Under the pieces are notes generated by a model. It was not told where the DNA came from and made no database searches. It worked only from the letters and a program-made list of their open reading frames with translations. The position numbers and the translations under genes were made by a program. From assembly GCA_900313845.1 (NCBI GenBank), contig OMTC01000005.1, positions 1 to 24,642 of the forward strand: 24,642 nt of DNA, given 5' to 3'. Positions 14,956 to 23,806 of this stretch are shown piece by piece. The stretch is from an uncultured Prevotellaceae bacterium (GTDB lineage: Bacteria > Bacteroidota > Bacteroidia > Bacteroidales > Bacteroidaceae). Numbering within the stretch: position 1 is the first letter of the stretch; every line of letters starts with the position of its first letter.

Positions 14956-17799
14956 ATGGAATACAATTTCAGAGAGATTGAAAAGAAATGGCAACAGCGC
15001 TGGGTGGAGCAGAAGACTTACCACGTTGTTGAAGACGAAAACAAACAGAAATTCTACGTTCTGAACATGTTCCCTTACCCATCGGGAGCAGGTCTGCACG
15101 TAGGTCACCCTCTTGGCTACATAGCAAGCGACATATATGCACGCTACAAGCGTTTGCAGGGTTTCAATGTGCTGAATCCTATGGGCTACGACGCTTACGG
15201 ACTTCCCGCAGAGCAGTATGCCATCCAGACAGGTCAGCACCCAGAAATCACCACTTTCCAGAATATTGACCACTATCGCGAACAGCTCGACAAGATTGGT
15301 TTCTGTTTCGACTGGGACCGCGAAGTGCGCACTTGCGACCCTGACTACTACCACTGGACGCAGTGGGCTTTCCAACTCATGTTCGAAAGCTACTACGACA
15401 CTGAGTTGCAGAAGGCTCAGCCTATCGAGAAGCTCATCAAGCACCTCGAAGAGAAAGGCACAGAAGGACTCAATGCAGCAGGTTCGGAAGAACTGAAGCT
15501 GACTGCTGACGAGTGGAAAGCCATGGACGAAAAGCAGAAGAGCGACACGCTGATGAACTGGCGAATCGCTTTCCTTGGCGAAACAATGGTGAACTGGTGC
15601 CCAGAACTCGGTACGGTTTTGGCAAACGACGAGGTGGTCGATGGTGTTTCGGTGCGTGGTGGCTACCCAGTGGTACAGAAGAAGATGCGCCAGTGGTGTC
15701 TCCGCGTGAGTGCCTACTCACAGCGACTCCTCGACGGACTCGAAACCATTCAGTGGACCGAGAGTCTGAAGGAAACACAGCGCAACTGGATTGGTCGCTC
15801 GGAAGGTACTGAAGTGGAATTCAACGTGGCTGACTCCGACAAGCATTTCACCATCTTCACGACCCGTGCAGATACGATGTTTGGTGTGACCTTCATGGTG
15901 CTGGCTCCTGAGAGCGAACTCGTTGCCGAGCTCACCACCGCAGACCACAAGGCAGAAGTGGATGCTTACCTGGAGCAAGTGAAGAAGCGCACCGAACGCG
16001 AGCGCATGATTGACAAGAAAGTGACGGGTGTGTTTACGGGTAGTTATGCCATCAACCCATTCACAGGCGAGAAGAACCCAATCTGGGTGAGCGACTACGT
16101 GTTGGCTGGTTATGGAACAGGCGCCATCATGGCAGTTCCTGCCCACGACTCCCGCGACTATACCTTTGCCAAGCACTTCGGTCTGCCTATCATCCCACTC
16201 ATCGAGGGTGCCGACGTGAGCGAAGAGAGCTACGATGCCAAGGAAGGTATCGTGATGAACAGTCCACGCCCAGGTGTGACTCCATACATCGACTTCTCCC
16301 TCAACGGTATGACCATCAAGGAGGCTATCGCTGCCACGAAGGAATATGTGGAATCCCACAAGTTGGGACGCGTGAAGGTGAACTACCGCTTGCGCGATGC
16401 CATCTTCTCACGCCAGCGCTATTGGGGCGAACCATTCCCTGTGTATTACAAGAACGGCATCCCTCAGATGATTCCATCGGAGTGCCTGCCATTGGTTTTG
16501 CCAGAAGTAGATAAGTTCCTCCCAACCGAAACGGGAGAACCACCACTCGGCAACGCTACAAAGTGGGCTTGGGACGAGCAGAACAAGCAGGTGGTGGAGA
16601 ACACCAAGATTGACAACGTGATGGTGTTCCCTATCGAACTCTACACGATGCCAGGATTTGCAGGTAGTTCGGCTTACTACCTCCGCTATATGGACCCTCA
16701 CAACAAGACGGCTCTCGTGAGCCAGGAGGCAGATGCTTATTGGAAGCATGTTGACCTCTACGTGGGAGGTACGGAGCATGCCACAGGTCACCTCATCTAC
16801 AGCCGTTTCTGGAACAAGGTGCTCCACGACTACGGCTACAGCTGCGAGGAAGAACCATTCCAGAAGCTCATCAACCAAGGTATGATTCAAGGTCGTTCGA
16901 ACTTCGTGTATCGCATCAAGGACACGAACACCTTCGTCAGCTACAATCTCAGCAAGGAATATGACGTCACTCCAATCCACGTGGATGTGAACATCGTGCA
17001 GAACGATGTGCTCGACGTGGAGGCATTCAAGGCTTGGCGTCCTGAGTATGAAACGGCTGAGTTCATTCTCGAAGACGGCAAGTACATTTGCGGTTGGGCA
17101 ATTGAGAAGATGTCGAAGTCGATGTTCAATGTGGTGAATCCAGATATGATTGTGGAGCGTTTCGGTGCCGACACCCTTCGTCTCTACGAAATGTTCCTCG
17201 GTCCTGTGGAGGCAAGCAAGCCTTGGGACACGAACGGTATCGACGGTTGCCATCGCTTCCTGAAGAAGCTTTGGATGTTCGCTTTCGACAAGGACGGCAA
17301 GCTTCGCTGCAACAATCCAGAAAGCACGAAGGAAGAACTGAAGTCCATCCACAAGCTGATTAAGAAAGTGACTTTGGACATTGAGAACTTCTCCTACAAC
17401 ACTTCGGTTTCTGCCTTCATGATTTGCCTGAACGAGCTCAACCAGCTCAAGAGCACCAGCAAGGAAGTGCTTGAAACCTTCGTTATCCTCTTGGCTCCAT
17501 TCTGCCCTCATATCGCAGAAGAACTTTGGGAGGCACTCGGACACGATACCACCGTTTGCGATGCACAGTGGCCAGTGTGCAACGAGGAATACCTGAAGGA
17601 AGATGCCATCAACCTCACCATCAGCTTCAATGGTAAGGCACGCTTCCAGATGTCGTTCCCTGTGGATGCTGACAATGCCACCATCGAAAAGGCGGTTCTT
17701 GAGAATCCACAGTCGGCGAAGTACATGGAAGGCTTCCAGCACGTGAAGACCATTGTGGTACCAAAGAAGATTGTCAATATCGTTTTGAAAAAAGCTTAA
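14956..17799 (+). CDS. leuS: Leucine--tRNA ligase
   Basis: This cytoplasmic class I aminoacyl-tRNA synthetase attaches leucine to tRNA-Leu using ATP. It has 947 residues, longer than the E. coli enzyme. The ATP-binding HIGH motif appears as HVGH (48-51) in FPYPSGAGLHVGHPLGYIAS. The KMSKS loop is at 718-722 (IEKMSKSMFN). The CP1 editing domain carries the threonine-rich TTRADTMFG (302-310) and GTGAIMAVPAHDSRD with Asp398, the conserved editing aspartate. A segment near residues 155-200 (EKLIKHLEEKGTEGLNAAGS, then EELKLTADEWKAMDEKQKSD) is part of the extra length compared with the E. coli enzyme. The anticodon-binding helices (FSYNTSVSAFMICLNELNQL) and the small C-terminal domain are complete. 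The ATG at 14956 is the first start before conserved sequence. The next gene begins 2 nt after its stop. Confidence 0.98.
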   Translation: MEYNFREIEKKWQQRWVEQKTYHVVEDENKQKFYVLNMFPYPSGAGLHVGHPLGYIASDIYARYKRLQGFNVLNPMGYDAYGLPAEQYAIQTGQHPEITTFQNIDHYREQLDKIGFCFDWDREVRTCDPDYYHWTQWAFQLMFESYYDTELQKAQPIEKLIKHLEEKGTEGLNAAGSEELKLTADEWKAMDEKQKSDTLMNWRIAFLGETMVNWCPELGTVLANDEVVDGVSVRGGYPVVQKKMRQWCLRVSAYSQRLLDGLETIQWTESLKETQRNWIGRSEGTEVEFNVADSDKHFTIFTTRADTMFGVTFMVLAPESELVAELTTADHKAEVDAYLEQVKKRTERERMIDKKVTGVFTGSYAINPFTGEKNPIWVSDYVLAGYGTGAIMAVPAHDSRDYTFAKHFGLPIIPLIEGADVSEESYDAKEGIVMNSPRPGVTPYIDFSLNGMTIKEAIAATKEYVESHKLGRVKVNYRLRDAIFSRQRYWGEPFPVYYKNGIPQMIPSECLPLVLPEVDKFLPTETGEPPLGNATKWAWDEQNKQVVENTKIDNVMVFPIELYTMPGFAGSSAYYLRYMDPHNKTALVSQEADAYWKHVDLYVGGTEHATGHLIYSRFWNKVLHDYGYSCEEEPFQKLINQGMIQGRSNFVYRIKDTNTFVSYNLSKEYDVTPIHVDVNIVQNDVLDVEAFKAWRPEYETAEFILEDGKYICGWAIEKMSKSMFNVVNPDMIVERFGADTLRLYEMFLGPVEASKPWDTNGIDGCHRFLKKLWMFAFDKDGKLRCNNPESTKEELKSIHKLIKKVTLDIENFSYNTSVSAFMICLNELNQLKSTSKEVLETFVILLAPFCPHIAEELWEALGHDTTVCDAQWPVCNEEYLKEDAINLTISFNGKARFQMSFPVDADNATIEKAVLENPQSAKYMEGFQHVKTIVVPKKIVNIVLKKA

Positions 17800-17801
17800 T
17801 A

Positions 17802-19325
17802 ATGCAACCCAGCATTCCAAAATTTGCACAGAACATAGCGCTTGAGGCTCGCGATTACTTGATGATTACAATCGCCCTCTTGCTCTATGCCTTTGCCCTC
17901 ACCTGTTTCATGCTTCCCTACAGTATCACCACGGGAGGCATAGCGGGTGTTTCGTCCATTGTCTATTTCGTCACCAACATGATGAACCCTGGACATGGAT
18001 TCGAGGTGCAGTACACATACCTTATTATCAATGTGGTGTTCCTCATCGTAGCCATCAAGGAATTGGGATGGAAATTCTGCATCAAGACCATCTATGCCGT
18101 TCTGATGCTCACCTTCATTCTCTGGCTGATGCAGCGAATCGTGGGCAACGACCCGACGACAGGTCTTCCTCGCCCATTCGTGAAGAACCAGGCATTCATG
18201 TCGTGTATCATCGGAGCGATTATTGAAGGTCTTGGTCTTGCCATCTGTTTCCTCAACAACGGTTCGACGGGTGGCACGGATATCATCGCAGCCATCGTGA
18301 ACAAGTACCGCAACGTGTCGTTGGGCTATGTGATTATGGTGTGCGATGTCATCATCATTTCCTCCTGCTGGTTTGTCTTCCACGACGTGGAGCGACTCGT
18401 GTTCGGTTATGCCACGCTGTTCATCTCTGCCTTCACGCTCGACTATGTGATGAACCGCCAGCGACAGTCGGTGCAGTTCCTGATTTTCTCCCGCAACTAC
18501 TCCAAGATTGCCGATGCCATCAATGCCACAGGTCGAGGCGTGACCGTACTCGACGGTACAGGTTGGTACACCAAGACGGAGCGCAAGGTGGTTGTCTGTC
18601 TGGCTCGTAAGCGCGAAAGCATCAACATCTTCCGTATGATTAAGTTCATCGACCCGTATTCCTTCGTTTCGATGGCAAACGTGCAGGGTGTGTATGGCGA
18701 GGGCTTTGACAAAATGAAAGTGAAGAAATTGAGTTCGAAACGAACGATTGTGTTTGCCACCAATAATCAGCATAAACTCGAGGAAGTGCGCTCGATGTTA
18801 GGCGAGGACTTCGAGGTGCGCAGTCTGGAAGACATCGGTTGCCGTCAGGACATCCCTGAGACAGGCGAGACCTTCCGTGAGAATGCGAATCAGAAGGCAC
18901 ATTTCGTGAAGAAATTCTATGGATTCGATTGCTTTGCCGATGACTCCGGACTCGAAGTGGAGGCTTTGAATGGTGAGCCAGGTGTGCACTCTGCTCGCTA
19001 TGCTTCTGAAAAGGGTCACGACTCACAAGCCAATATGGACAAACTGCTCAGTAAATTGCAGAGCCAGCAAAACCGCAAGGCAGACTTCCGCACGGTGATT
19101 GCCTTTGTGACGGATAATGCCGACTACTATTTCGAAGGAAAGGTGGATGGACACATCATCGACGAAAAACGTGGTGAGGGTGGTTTTGGCTACGACCCTA
19201 TCTTCGTGCCAGAAGGACACGAAAGAACCTTTGCCGAGATGAGTTCTGAAGAGAAGAACAGCATCAGCCATCGCGGACGTGCCGTGGCAAAGTTCGTGGA
19301 ATTCCTTCATACGCAGCCGTTGTAG
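17802..19325 (+). CDS. YitT-family membrane protein fused to RdgB/HAM1-type XTP/dITP diphosphatase
   Basis: A single 507-residue frame joins two proteins. Residues about 17-220 have six to seven membrane helices typical of YitT/DUF161 proteins (MITIALLLYAFALTCFML; YLIINVVFLIVAIKELG; SCIIGAIIEGLGLAICFL; LGYVIMVCDVIIISSCW), with the NNGSTGGTDIIAAIV motif at 152-166. Residues about 222-303 are the DUF2179 cytoplasmic domain. From about 314 the RdgB/HAM1 domain follows, with TNNQHK (320-325), FADDSGLEV (378-386), GFGYDPIF (461-468) and SHRGRA (489-494). That enzyme hydrolyses non-canonical purine triphosphates (ITP, dITP, XTP) to monophosphates. The diphosphatase motifs look complete. No stop separates the parts. 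An in-frame ATG at 18714 (Met305) could start a separate RdgB, with only a weak GAGG about 11 nt upstream. The YitT substrate is unknown. It starts 2 nt after leuS, so it is co-transcribed. Confidence 0.92.
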   Translation: MQPSIPKFAQNIALEARDYLMITIALLLYAFALTCFMLPYSITTGGIAGVSSIVYFVTNMMNPGHGFEVQYTYLIINVVFLIVAIKELGWKFCIKTIYAVLMLTFILWLMQRIVGNDPTTGLPRPFVKNQAFMSCIIGAIIEGLGLAICFLNNGSTGGTDIIAAIVNKYRNVSLGYVIMVCDVIIISSCWFVFHDVERLVFGYATLFISAFTLDYVMNRQRQSVQFLIFSRNYSKIADAINATGRGVTVLDGTGWYTKTERKVVVCLARKRESINIFRMIKFIDPYSFVSMANVQGVYGEGFDKMKVKKLSSKRTIVFATNNQHKLEEVRSMLGEDFEVRSLEDIGCRQDIPETGETFRENANQKAHFVKKFYGFDCFADDSGLEVEALNGEPGVHSARYASEKGHDSQANMDKLLSKLQSQQNRKADFRTVIAFVTDNADYYFEGKVDGHIIDEKRGEGGFGYDPIFVPEGHERTFAEMSSEEKNSISHRGRAVAKFVEFLHTQPL

Positions 19326-19418
19326 GTGTTTTAGAGAGCTTTGAAAGCTTTGAATGTTTGGAGTTTTGTGATTTCCACGAAAAAACACCAACTCAAAACT
19401 TAATAACGTATTTAGACA

Positions 19419-21728
19419 ATGAAACGACTTATCTTTCCCCTCCTCATGTTGTTGGGCTTCGTTGATGCGAAGGCTGGCAATGGTGATTGGCGCATTTATG
19501 CAGCTTATCACGATGCACAAAAAGTGGTGTCGCTGCACAACCGCGTCTATGTGCTGAGCGATGGTGGATTGTATAGTTACGACCCGGAGGACACCAGCGT
19601 AGATACCTATACGAAAGCGAATACACTGAGCGACCATAACATCTACGACATCGAAGCATGCGAATCTACGGGAGAACTCGTCATTATCTATACGAACGGA
19701 AATATCGACTTGCTCAATGCCAATGGTGATGCCTATAGCATGCCCGACTTGAAGTTGAAGTCACTGAGCGACAAGACACTCAACAATGTACTGATAGATG
19801 GAACAACGCTCTACGTTTCCACCAATTCGGGTGTGGTACTCGTGAATCTGCGCAATCACACCTTCGGAAACTTCTATTCCATCGGTCATAAAATCAACGA
19901 CATAGCTCTGGATGCCAACAACATGTACGCTGCAACGGCAGATGGTGTGTATGTGGGCAAACTGAGCGACAACCTTCTTGATAAGAACAACTGGAAATCA
20001 TTGAGCAATCTGGTTGCTTTGGATTTCATCACTTTTAGCGGTAGCATTTATGCCACCACCAAGAATGCGCTACTGAAAGTCACCGACAACACAAGTTTCT
20101 CCACGTCAAGCATTGCCAGTGCGAAGCCAAGCAGTTGCTACATCTGCAATGGCACTCTTTTCTACTTGGTGAATGGCAGTCTTTATTCCATCGATGCAAG
20201 TGGTAGCACACAGAATTATGGCAGTCAGAGCATCAACTACCTCAGTTATTCTCAAAGCACCTATTGGGCAGCATGTGGCGAGAGCGGTTTGATAGGTTAT
20301 ACTTTGGGCGGAAACAGTTTCACGGTGAAGACTGCCTCAGTCATTCCTAATAGTCCTCACCGCAACTTCTCCTATCAGATGAAGATGATAGACAACAAGC
20401 GACTGTTGATGACGGGTGGTGCCTTTAACTATCCGGAAGTTCTGCGTGCGGGAAGCGTGATGAAATACGAAGGTAACACTTGGTCGTACTTCGATGAGGC
20501 AGGACCAAAGGAGGCATTGGGCAATAACGATTGGTATATCAATGTGACCGACGTGGTGCAGGACAGAAACGACTCTTCCCATCACTTTGTGAGTGCTGCT
20601 TGCTCGGGACTGTTTGAGTTCAAAGGTGGAAAGCTCATAAAGAATTACAGCTATAACAATTCACCACTGACGACCATTATTCCAACGAGCCGCCGTCCAG
20701 GATATTACGTGCGCATCACTGGCTTGGCATTCGACTCACAGAACAACCTGTGGATGTGCAACAACGAGTGCGACACCATCGTGCGTATTCGAAAAGCCGA
20801 TGGTTCGTGGACTTCCTTCTATATCCCTGAAATTGCAAGCTACCCAACCTTCGACCACGTGGTTTTCGACAGAAGAGGATGGGCATGGATCAACTCTCGC
20901 CGTTCCACCAGTGCAGGACACCAAGCAGGCGTTATCATTGTCAACACGAACAACAATCCAGGCAGTCCATCGGGCTTCTCCTACAAGTTCATCACGACGA
21001 TTAAGAACCAAGATGGTACAACCTATTCACCAACGCTCTTCTCCTGCATGACGGAGGACGTGGATGGTTACATGTGGGTGGGCTGTAGCAGTGGTATTTT
21101 TGTTTCCTATGCCCCTGCCAACGTGTTCAACAACGATTTCTATTTCACCCAGGTGAAAGTGCCTCGCAATGATGGTACCAACCTTGCCGACTACCTCTTG
21201 AGCGAGGTGCCAATCAAGTGCATCACCATCGATGGCGGCAACCGTAAATGGATTGGTACCAATGGTTCGGGTGTGTTCCTCGTCAGTGCCGATGGACTCG
21301 AAACCATCGAACATTTCACCACCGAAAACTCGCCTCTCATCAGCGATGACATCTACGACATTCAAATCAATGGCGAAACGGGTGAGGTGTTCATTGCAAC
21401 AGATGCAGGACTCGTCTCTTTCTTCGGCGATGCTACCGACCCAGCCGCTTCCTTGGATAAGAACAATGTGTTGGTTTATCCAAATCCAGTGCGTCCTGAA
21501 TATGCAGGCAACATCAGTATAACAGGCCTTGCCTACGATACCAACGTGAAGATTGTGAACGCAGCTGGAAAATTGGTCAATGAAGGTACGAGTGTGGGTG
21601 GTGAATACACATGGAACGGTCGTTTGGCAAGTGGCAAGAAATGCACTTCAGGCGTCTATTACGTGTTGGCTGCCGACTCCGAAGGCAAGAAAGGCGTCGT
21701 CACCAAATTCTTGATGGTACGAGAGTAG
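19419..21728 (+). CDS. porZ: PorZ, type IX secretion system beta-propeller protein
   Basis: The protein has 769 residues, close to the Porphyromonas gingivalis PorZ (776). In that species PorZ sits on the outer membrane surface and helps the PorU sortase by handling anionic LPS for cargo anchoring. MKRLIFPLLMLLGFVDAKA is a signal peptide. The mature start (NGDWRIYAAYHDAQKVVSLH, NRVYVLSDGGLYSYD) is the usual opening of the family. Repeated propeller blades follow (TLYVSTNSGVVLVNLRNHTF; MYAATADGVYVGKL; LTGLAFD-like NNLWMCNNECDTIVRIRKAD; RKWIGTNGSGVFLVSADGLE). A C-terminal beta-sandwich domain begins near VLVYPNPVRPEYAGNISITG and ends VVTKFLMVRE. It lies 93 nt after the RdgB domain, with a partial inverted repeat (AGTTTTG/CAAAACT) and no clear terminator or promoter between. 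Confidence 0.9.
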   Translation: MKRLIFPLLMLLGFVDAKAGNGDWRIYAAYHDAQKVVSLHNRVYVLSDGGLYSYDPEDTSVDTYTKANTLSDHNIYDIEACESTGELVIIYTNGNIDLLNANGDAYSMPDLKLKSLSDKTLNNVLIDGTTLYVSTNSGVVLVNLRNHTFGNFYSIGHKINDIALDANNMYAATADGVYVGKLSDNLLDKNNWKSLSNLVALDFITFSGSIYATTKNALLKVTDNTSFSTSSIASAKPSSCYICNGTLFYLVNGSLYSIDASGSTQNYGSQSINYLSYSQSTYWAACGESGLIGYTLGGNSFTVKTASVIPNSPHRNFSYQMKMIDNKRLLMTGGAFNYPEVLRAGSVMKYEGNTWSYFDEAGPKEALGNNDWYINVTDVVQDRNDSSHHFVSAACSGLFEFKGGKLIKNYSYNNSPLTTIIPTSRRPGYYVRITGLAFDSQNNLWMCNNECDTIVRIRKADGSWTSFYIPEIASYPTFDHVVFDRRGWAWINSRRSTSAGHQAGVIIVNTNNNPGSPSGFSYKFITTIKNQDGTTYSPTLFSCMTEDVDGYMWVGCSSGIFVSYAPANVFNNDFYFTQVKVPRNDGTNLADYLLSEVPIKCITIDGGNRKWIGTNGSGVFLVSADGLETIEHFTTENSPLISDDIYDIQINGETGEVFIATDAGLVSFFGDATDPAASLDKNNVLVYPNPVRPEYAGNISITGLAYDTNVKIVNAAGKLVNEGTSVGGEYTWNGRLASGKKCTSGVYYVLAADSEGKKGVVTKFLMVRE

Positions 21729-21742
21729 TTCTTATTTCTACC

Positions 21743-23398
21743 ATGTCGAAGAAATACGCTATATGTTTTTCCCTTCTATTGGTTGCAGGTGTGGCACGAA
21801 GCCAGACCCGCAACCAATTGTTTTTATCTGCAGTGGAAAAAGAAAACATACAGCACCATTCCATCCTCTGCGACACCACCGACCATCGTTTCTGCTTGGT
21901 AGCCATTTCTCCCGATGAAAAGGCACTTTTTGATACAAATTCCGTTGAGAAAACCTTTCAACTCAACGACACACTTTCTGAAACTGTAACGGTTCATTTC
22001 ACCTCCCTTCCCATCATTCATATCCAGTCGGAAAACATCTCCACGGAGTTTTCCAACGGGCATTTTTTGTTCTACGACCCTGCTGATTCCGTACCTCTTG
22101 CTTTTGATATAGACGTGCGTTGGCGAGGAGCCACTACACTCGCACGCCCAAAGAAGTCGTACGCCGTGAAACTCAAGGATGCGAAGGGAGAAAAACTCAA
22201 CCATTCCTTTTTGGGTTTGAGAAGTGACAACTCATGGATTCTTGATGCCATGTCCATCGACAAGGCACGCATGAGGAATCGCATTTCTACCGACCTATGG
22301 AATGATTTTTCCACAGCTTCCTATATTCGTGCTTTCGAACCCACAGCCCTGAATGGCACGCATGGCCAGTTTGTGGAAGTTTTCTACAACCATCGCTATC
22401 AGGGGGTGTATTGCATGACGGAGAAGATTGACCGCAAACAGTTGCAACTTCGCAAGTTCAAGAATGGGCAAATGCGAGGCGTACTCTACAAGACGAATAA
22501 GTGGAATACCCTTGTAGCTACTTCGCCTATTCCCTCTAATGCGCAGAGTATATGGAATGGTATTGAGATTTCCTATCCGAATTTGGAAGATGGCGAACCT
22601 GTGGACTGGTCTCCACTCCTGCAAATCATGGATTTCCTCACGAATTCTTCCGCATCTGAGTTACGTCGTGAACTGCCGCAGAGAATCGATCTCGACGTGT
22701 GGCGCGACTATTTCCTTTTCATCGAACTGCTTTTAGCGGAAGATAATGATTGCAAGAACCAATGTGTGTATTTCTACGATGCCACCAATTCCTCTTCGCT
22801 TTTCGGCATCGCTCCTTGGGATTTGGACCACTCTTGGGGACGTGACTATCAAGGCAATGCTTTGGAGGCAAACAAGAATTTCCTGCTTTACAATCGTGTT
22901 CATACCTGTCTGCGCACTTATTATGGTTCCTATAATTACGTGAAGGAACGTTATCAAGAACTGCGCACGAATGAGTTGCGCACCGACTCCTTAAAAGCGC
23001 GATTCCATCGAGTGTTTCAGCTCTATCGGGAGAACCAAGTGGATGAGCGTGAAGAGTTGCGATGGAACGGTCAAGATGACATTGTTCTCGACTTTGATGC
23101 TGAAGAGGAGTATATTCAGCAGTGGATAGACCAGCGTCTTGCCTACCTCGATGCCAAATATGATTTCGATGAGGAATTGGGCATCCGTCAAACGGTGGCT
23201 TCCGCTTCACCTTATTATACTATAAGAGTCTCAAAAGGTATGTTGCATATTCAAGCTACGAAGGCTATGCAACTGCAAGTATCGAACTTGCAGGGAAATG
23301 ATGTATATCGGAAGAATATGCAAGAGGGTGAAAGCGTGGATTTGTCGTTGCCATGTGGCATTTATTTGGTCAACAAGGCAAAACTATTCGTTCCATAG
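21743..23398 (+). CDS. CotH kinase family protein, secreted
   Basis: The protein has 551 residues from the ATG at 21743, 14 nt after the porZ stop. The frame is open further upstream to 21611, but that would overlap porZ and lacks a signal peptide, while MSKKYAICFSLLLVAGVARS is one. CotH-fold motifs are DVRWRGATTLARPKKSYAVK (124-143), WILDAMSIDKARMRNRISTD (165-184), GVYCMTEKIDRK (221-232), LLLAEDNDCKNQCVYFYDA (329-347) and the acidic PWDLDHSWGRD (358-368, with Asp360 and Asp362). These match the family's predicted active site. The C-terminus (LHIQATKAMQLQVSNLQGND; SLPCGIYLVNKAKLFVP) looks like a short sorting-like beta domain. It is distinct from the minus-strand CotH protein at 7813-9593 and lacks a discoidin-like domain. 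Translational coupling with porZ suggests an envelope role; substrate unknown. Confidence 0.88.
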   Translation: MSKKYAICFSLLLVAGVARSQTRNQLFLSAVEKENIQHHSILCDTTDHRFCLVAISPDEKALFDTNSVEKTFQLNDTLSETVTVHFTSLPIIHIQSENISTEFSNGHFLFYDPADSVPLAFDIDVRWRGATTLARPKKSYAVKLKDAKGEKLNHSFLGLRSDNSWILDAMSIDKARMRNRISTDLWNDFSTASYIRAFEPTALNGTHGQFVEVFYNHRYQGVYCMTEKIDRKQLQLRKFKNGQMRGVLYKTNKWNTLVATSPIPSNAQSIWNGIEISYPNLEDGEPVDWSPLLQIMDFLTNSSASELRRELPQRIDLDVWRDYFLFIELLLAEDNDCKNQCVYFYDATNSSSLFGIAPWDLDHSWGRDYQGNALEANKNFLLYNRVHTCLRTYYGSYNYVKERYQELRTNELRTDSLKARFHRVFQLYRENQVDEREELRWNGQDDIVLDFDAEEEYIQQWIDQRLAYLDAKYDFDEELGIRQTVASASPYYTIRVSKGMLHIQATKAMQLQVSNLQGNDVYRKNMQEGESVDLSLPCGIYLVNKAKLFVP

Positions 23399-23553
23399 TG
23401 AACAATATTTGATTCCATCCGCTTTCTTCCTTGCAATAATTCTTGAAAACCTCGAAAAACGTTTACAAACTGCTTTTGTTTTACGGAAAATCGAATGATT
23501 TTGTTGTCTAATTGCCTTTTTTGATAAGAAAACGCATTTATTCATTAAAATAT
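23399..23553 (+). other. Gap after the CotH gene, no gene seen
   Basis: This A/T-rich stretch contains only a weak hairpin (AAAATC-GAAT-GATTTT near 23488-23503) followed 12 nt later by six T. It may be an inefficient terminator. No open frame, RNA or repeat is evident. Confidence 0.35.
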
Positions 23554-23584
23554 TTTGATAAGTTGCATATTTTCACGAACTTTG
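23554..23584 (+). promoter_or_regulatory. Predicted korA promoter
   Basis: TTTG (23554-23557), a 19-nt spacer and GAACTTTG (23577-23584) followed by CACA fit the Bacteroidetes TTTG-N19-TAnnTTTG layout, except that the first T of the -7 box is G. The start would be near 23591, giving a korA leader of about 215 nt. Confidence 0.6.
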
Positions 23585-23604
23585 CACACGAAATTCATAA
23601 ATAT

Positions 23605-23746
23605 ATGCATTTTACGCCCTCTTTTCTGCATTTTTATGCAAAAGACCACGACAAAATGCATGATAATCATAAATAATTGCGAGTAAAGAGACGCTTATAG
23701 GTGATGGTGATAAGGAAAGAATCCTTCTACATCCTTTATCATCGTC
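23605..23746 (+). promoter_or_regulatory. Structured 5' leader of korA (putative regulatory RNA)
   Basis: Two folds lie between the predicted start and the korA ATG. First, ATGCATTTT (23605-23613) pairs with AAAATGCAT (23653-23661) around an inner hairpin TGCAT-TTTT-ATGCA (23627-23640). Second, GATGGTGATAAGG (23703-23715) pairs with CCTTTATCATCGTC (23733-23746), with two G-U pairs and one bulge. The second fold competes with a short hairpin AAGGA/TCCTT (23712-23716 and 23722-23726), so two alternative folds are possible. No T-run follows, so any control would act on translation or stability. No known riboswitch is recognised. Confidence 0.4.
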
Positions 23747-23806
23747 ATTAGACGTTTGTGGCAAAGCTCCCAAAAATCCTTGATTAAAAACATAAAAAAC
23801 TACATT

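Noticed and set aside
21611..21742. Longer N-terminus for the second CotH protein
   Set aside because: It would overlap porZ and hide the clear signal peptide that begins at 21743.
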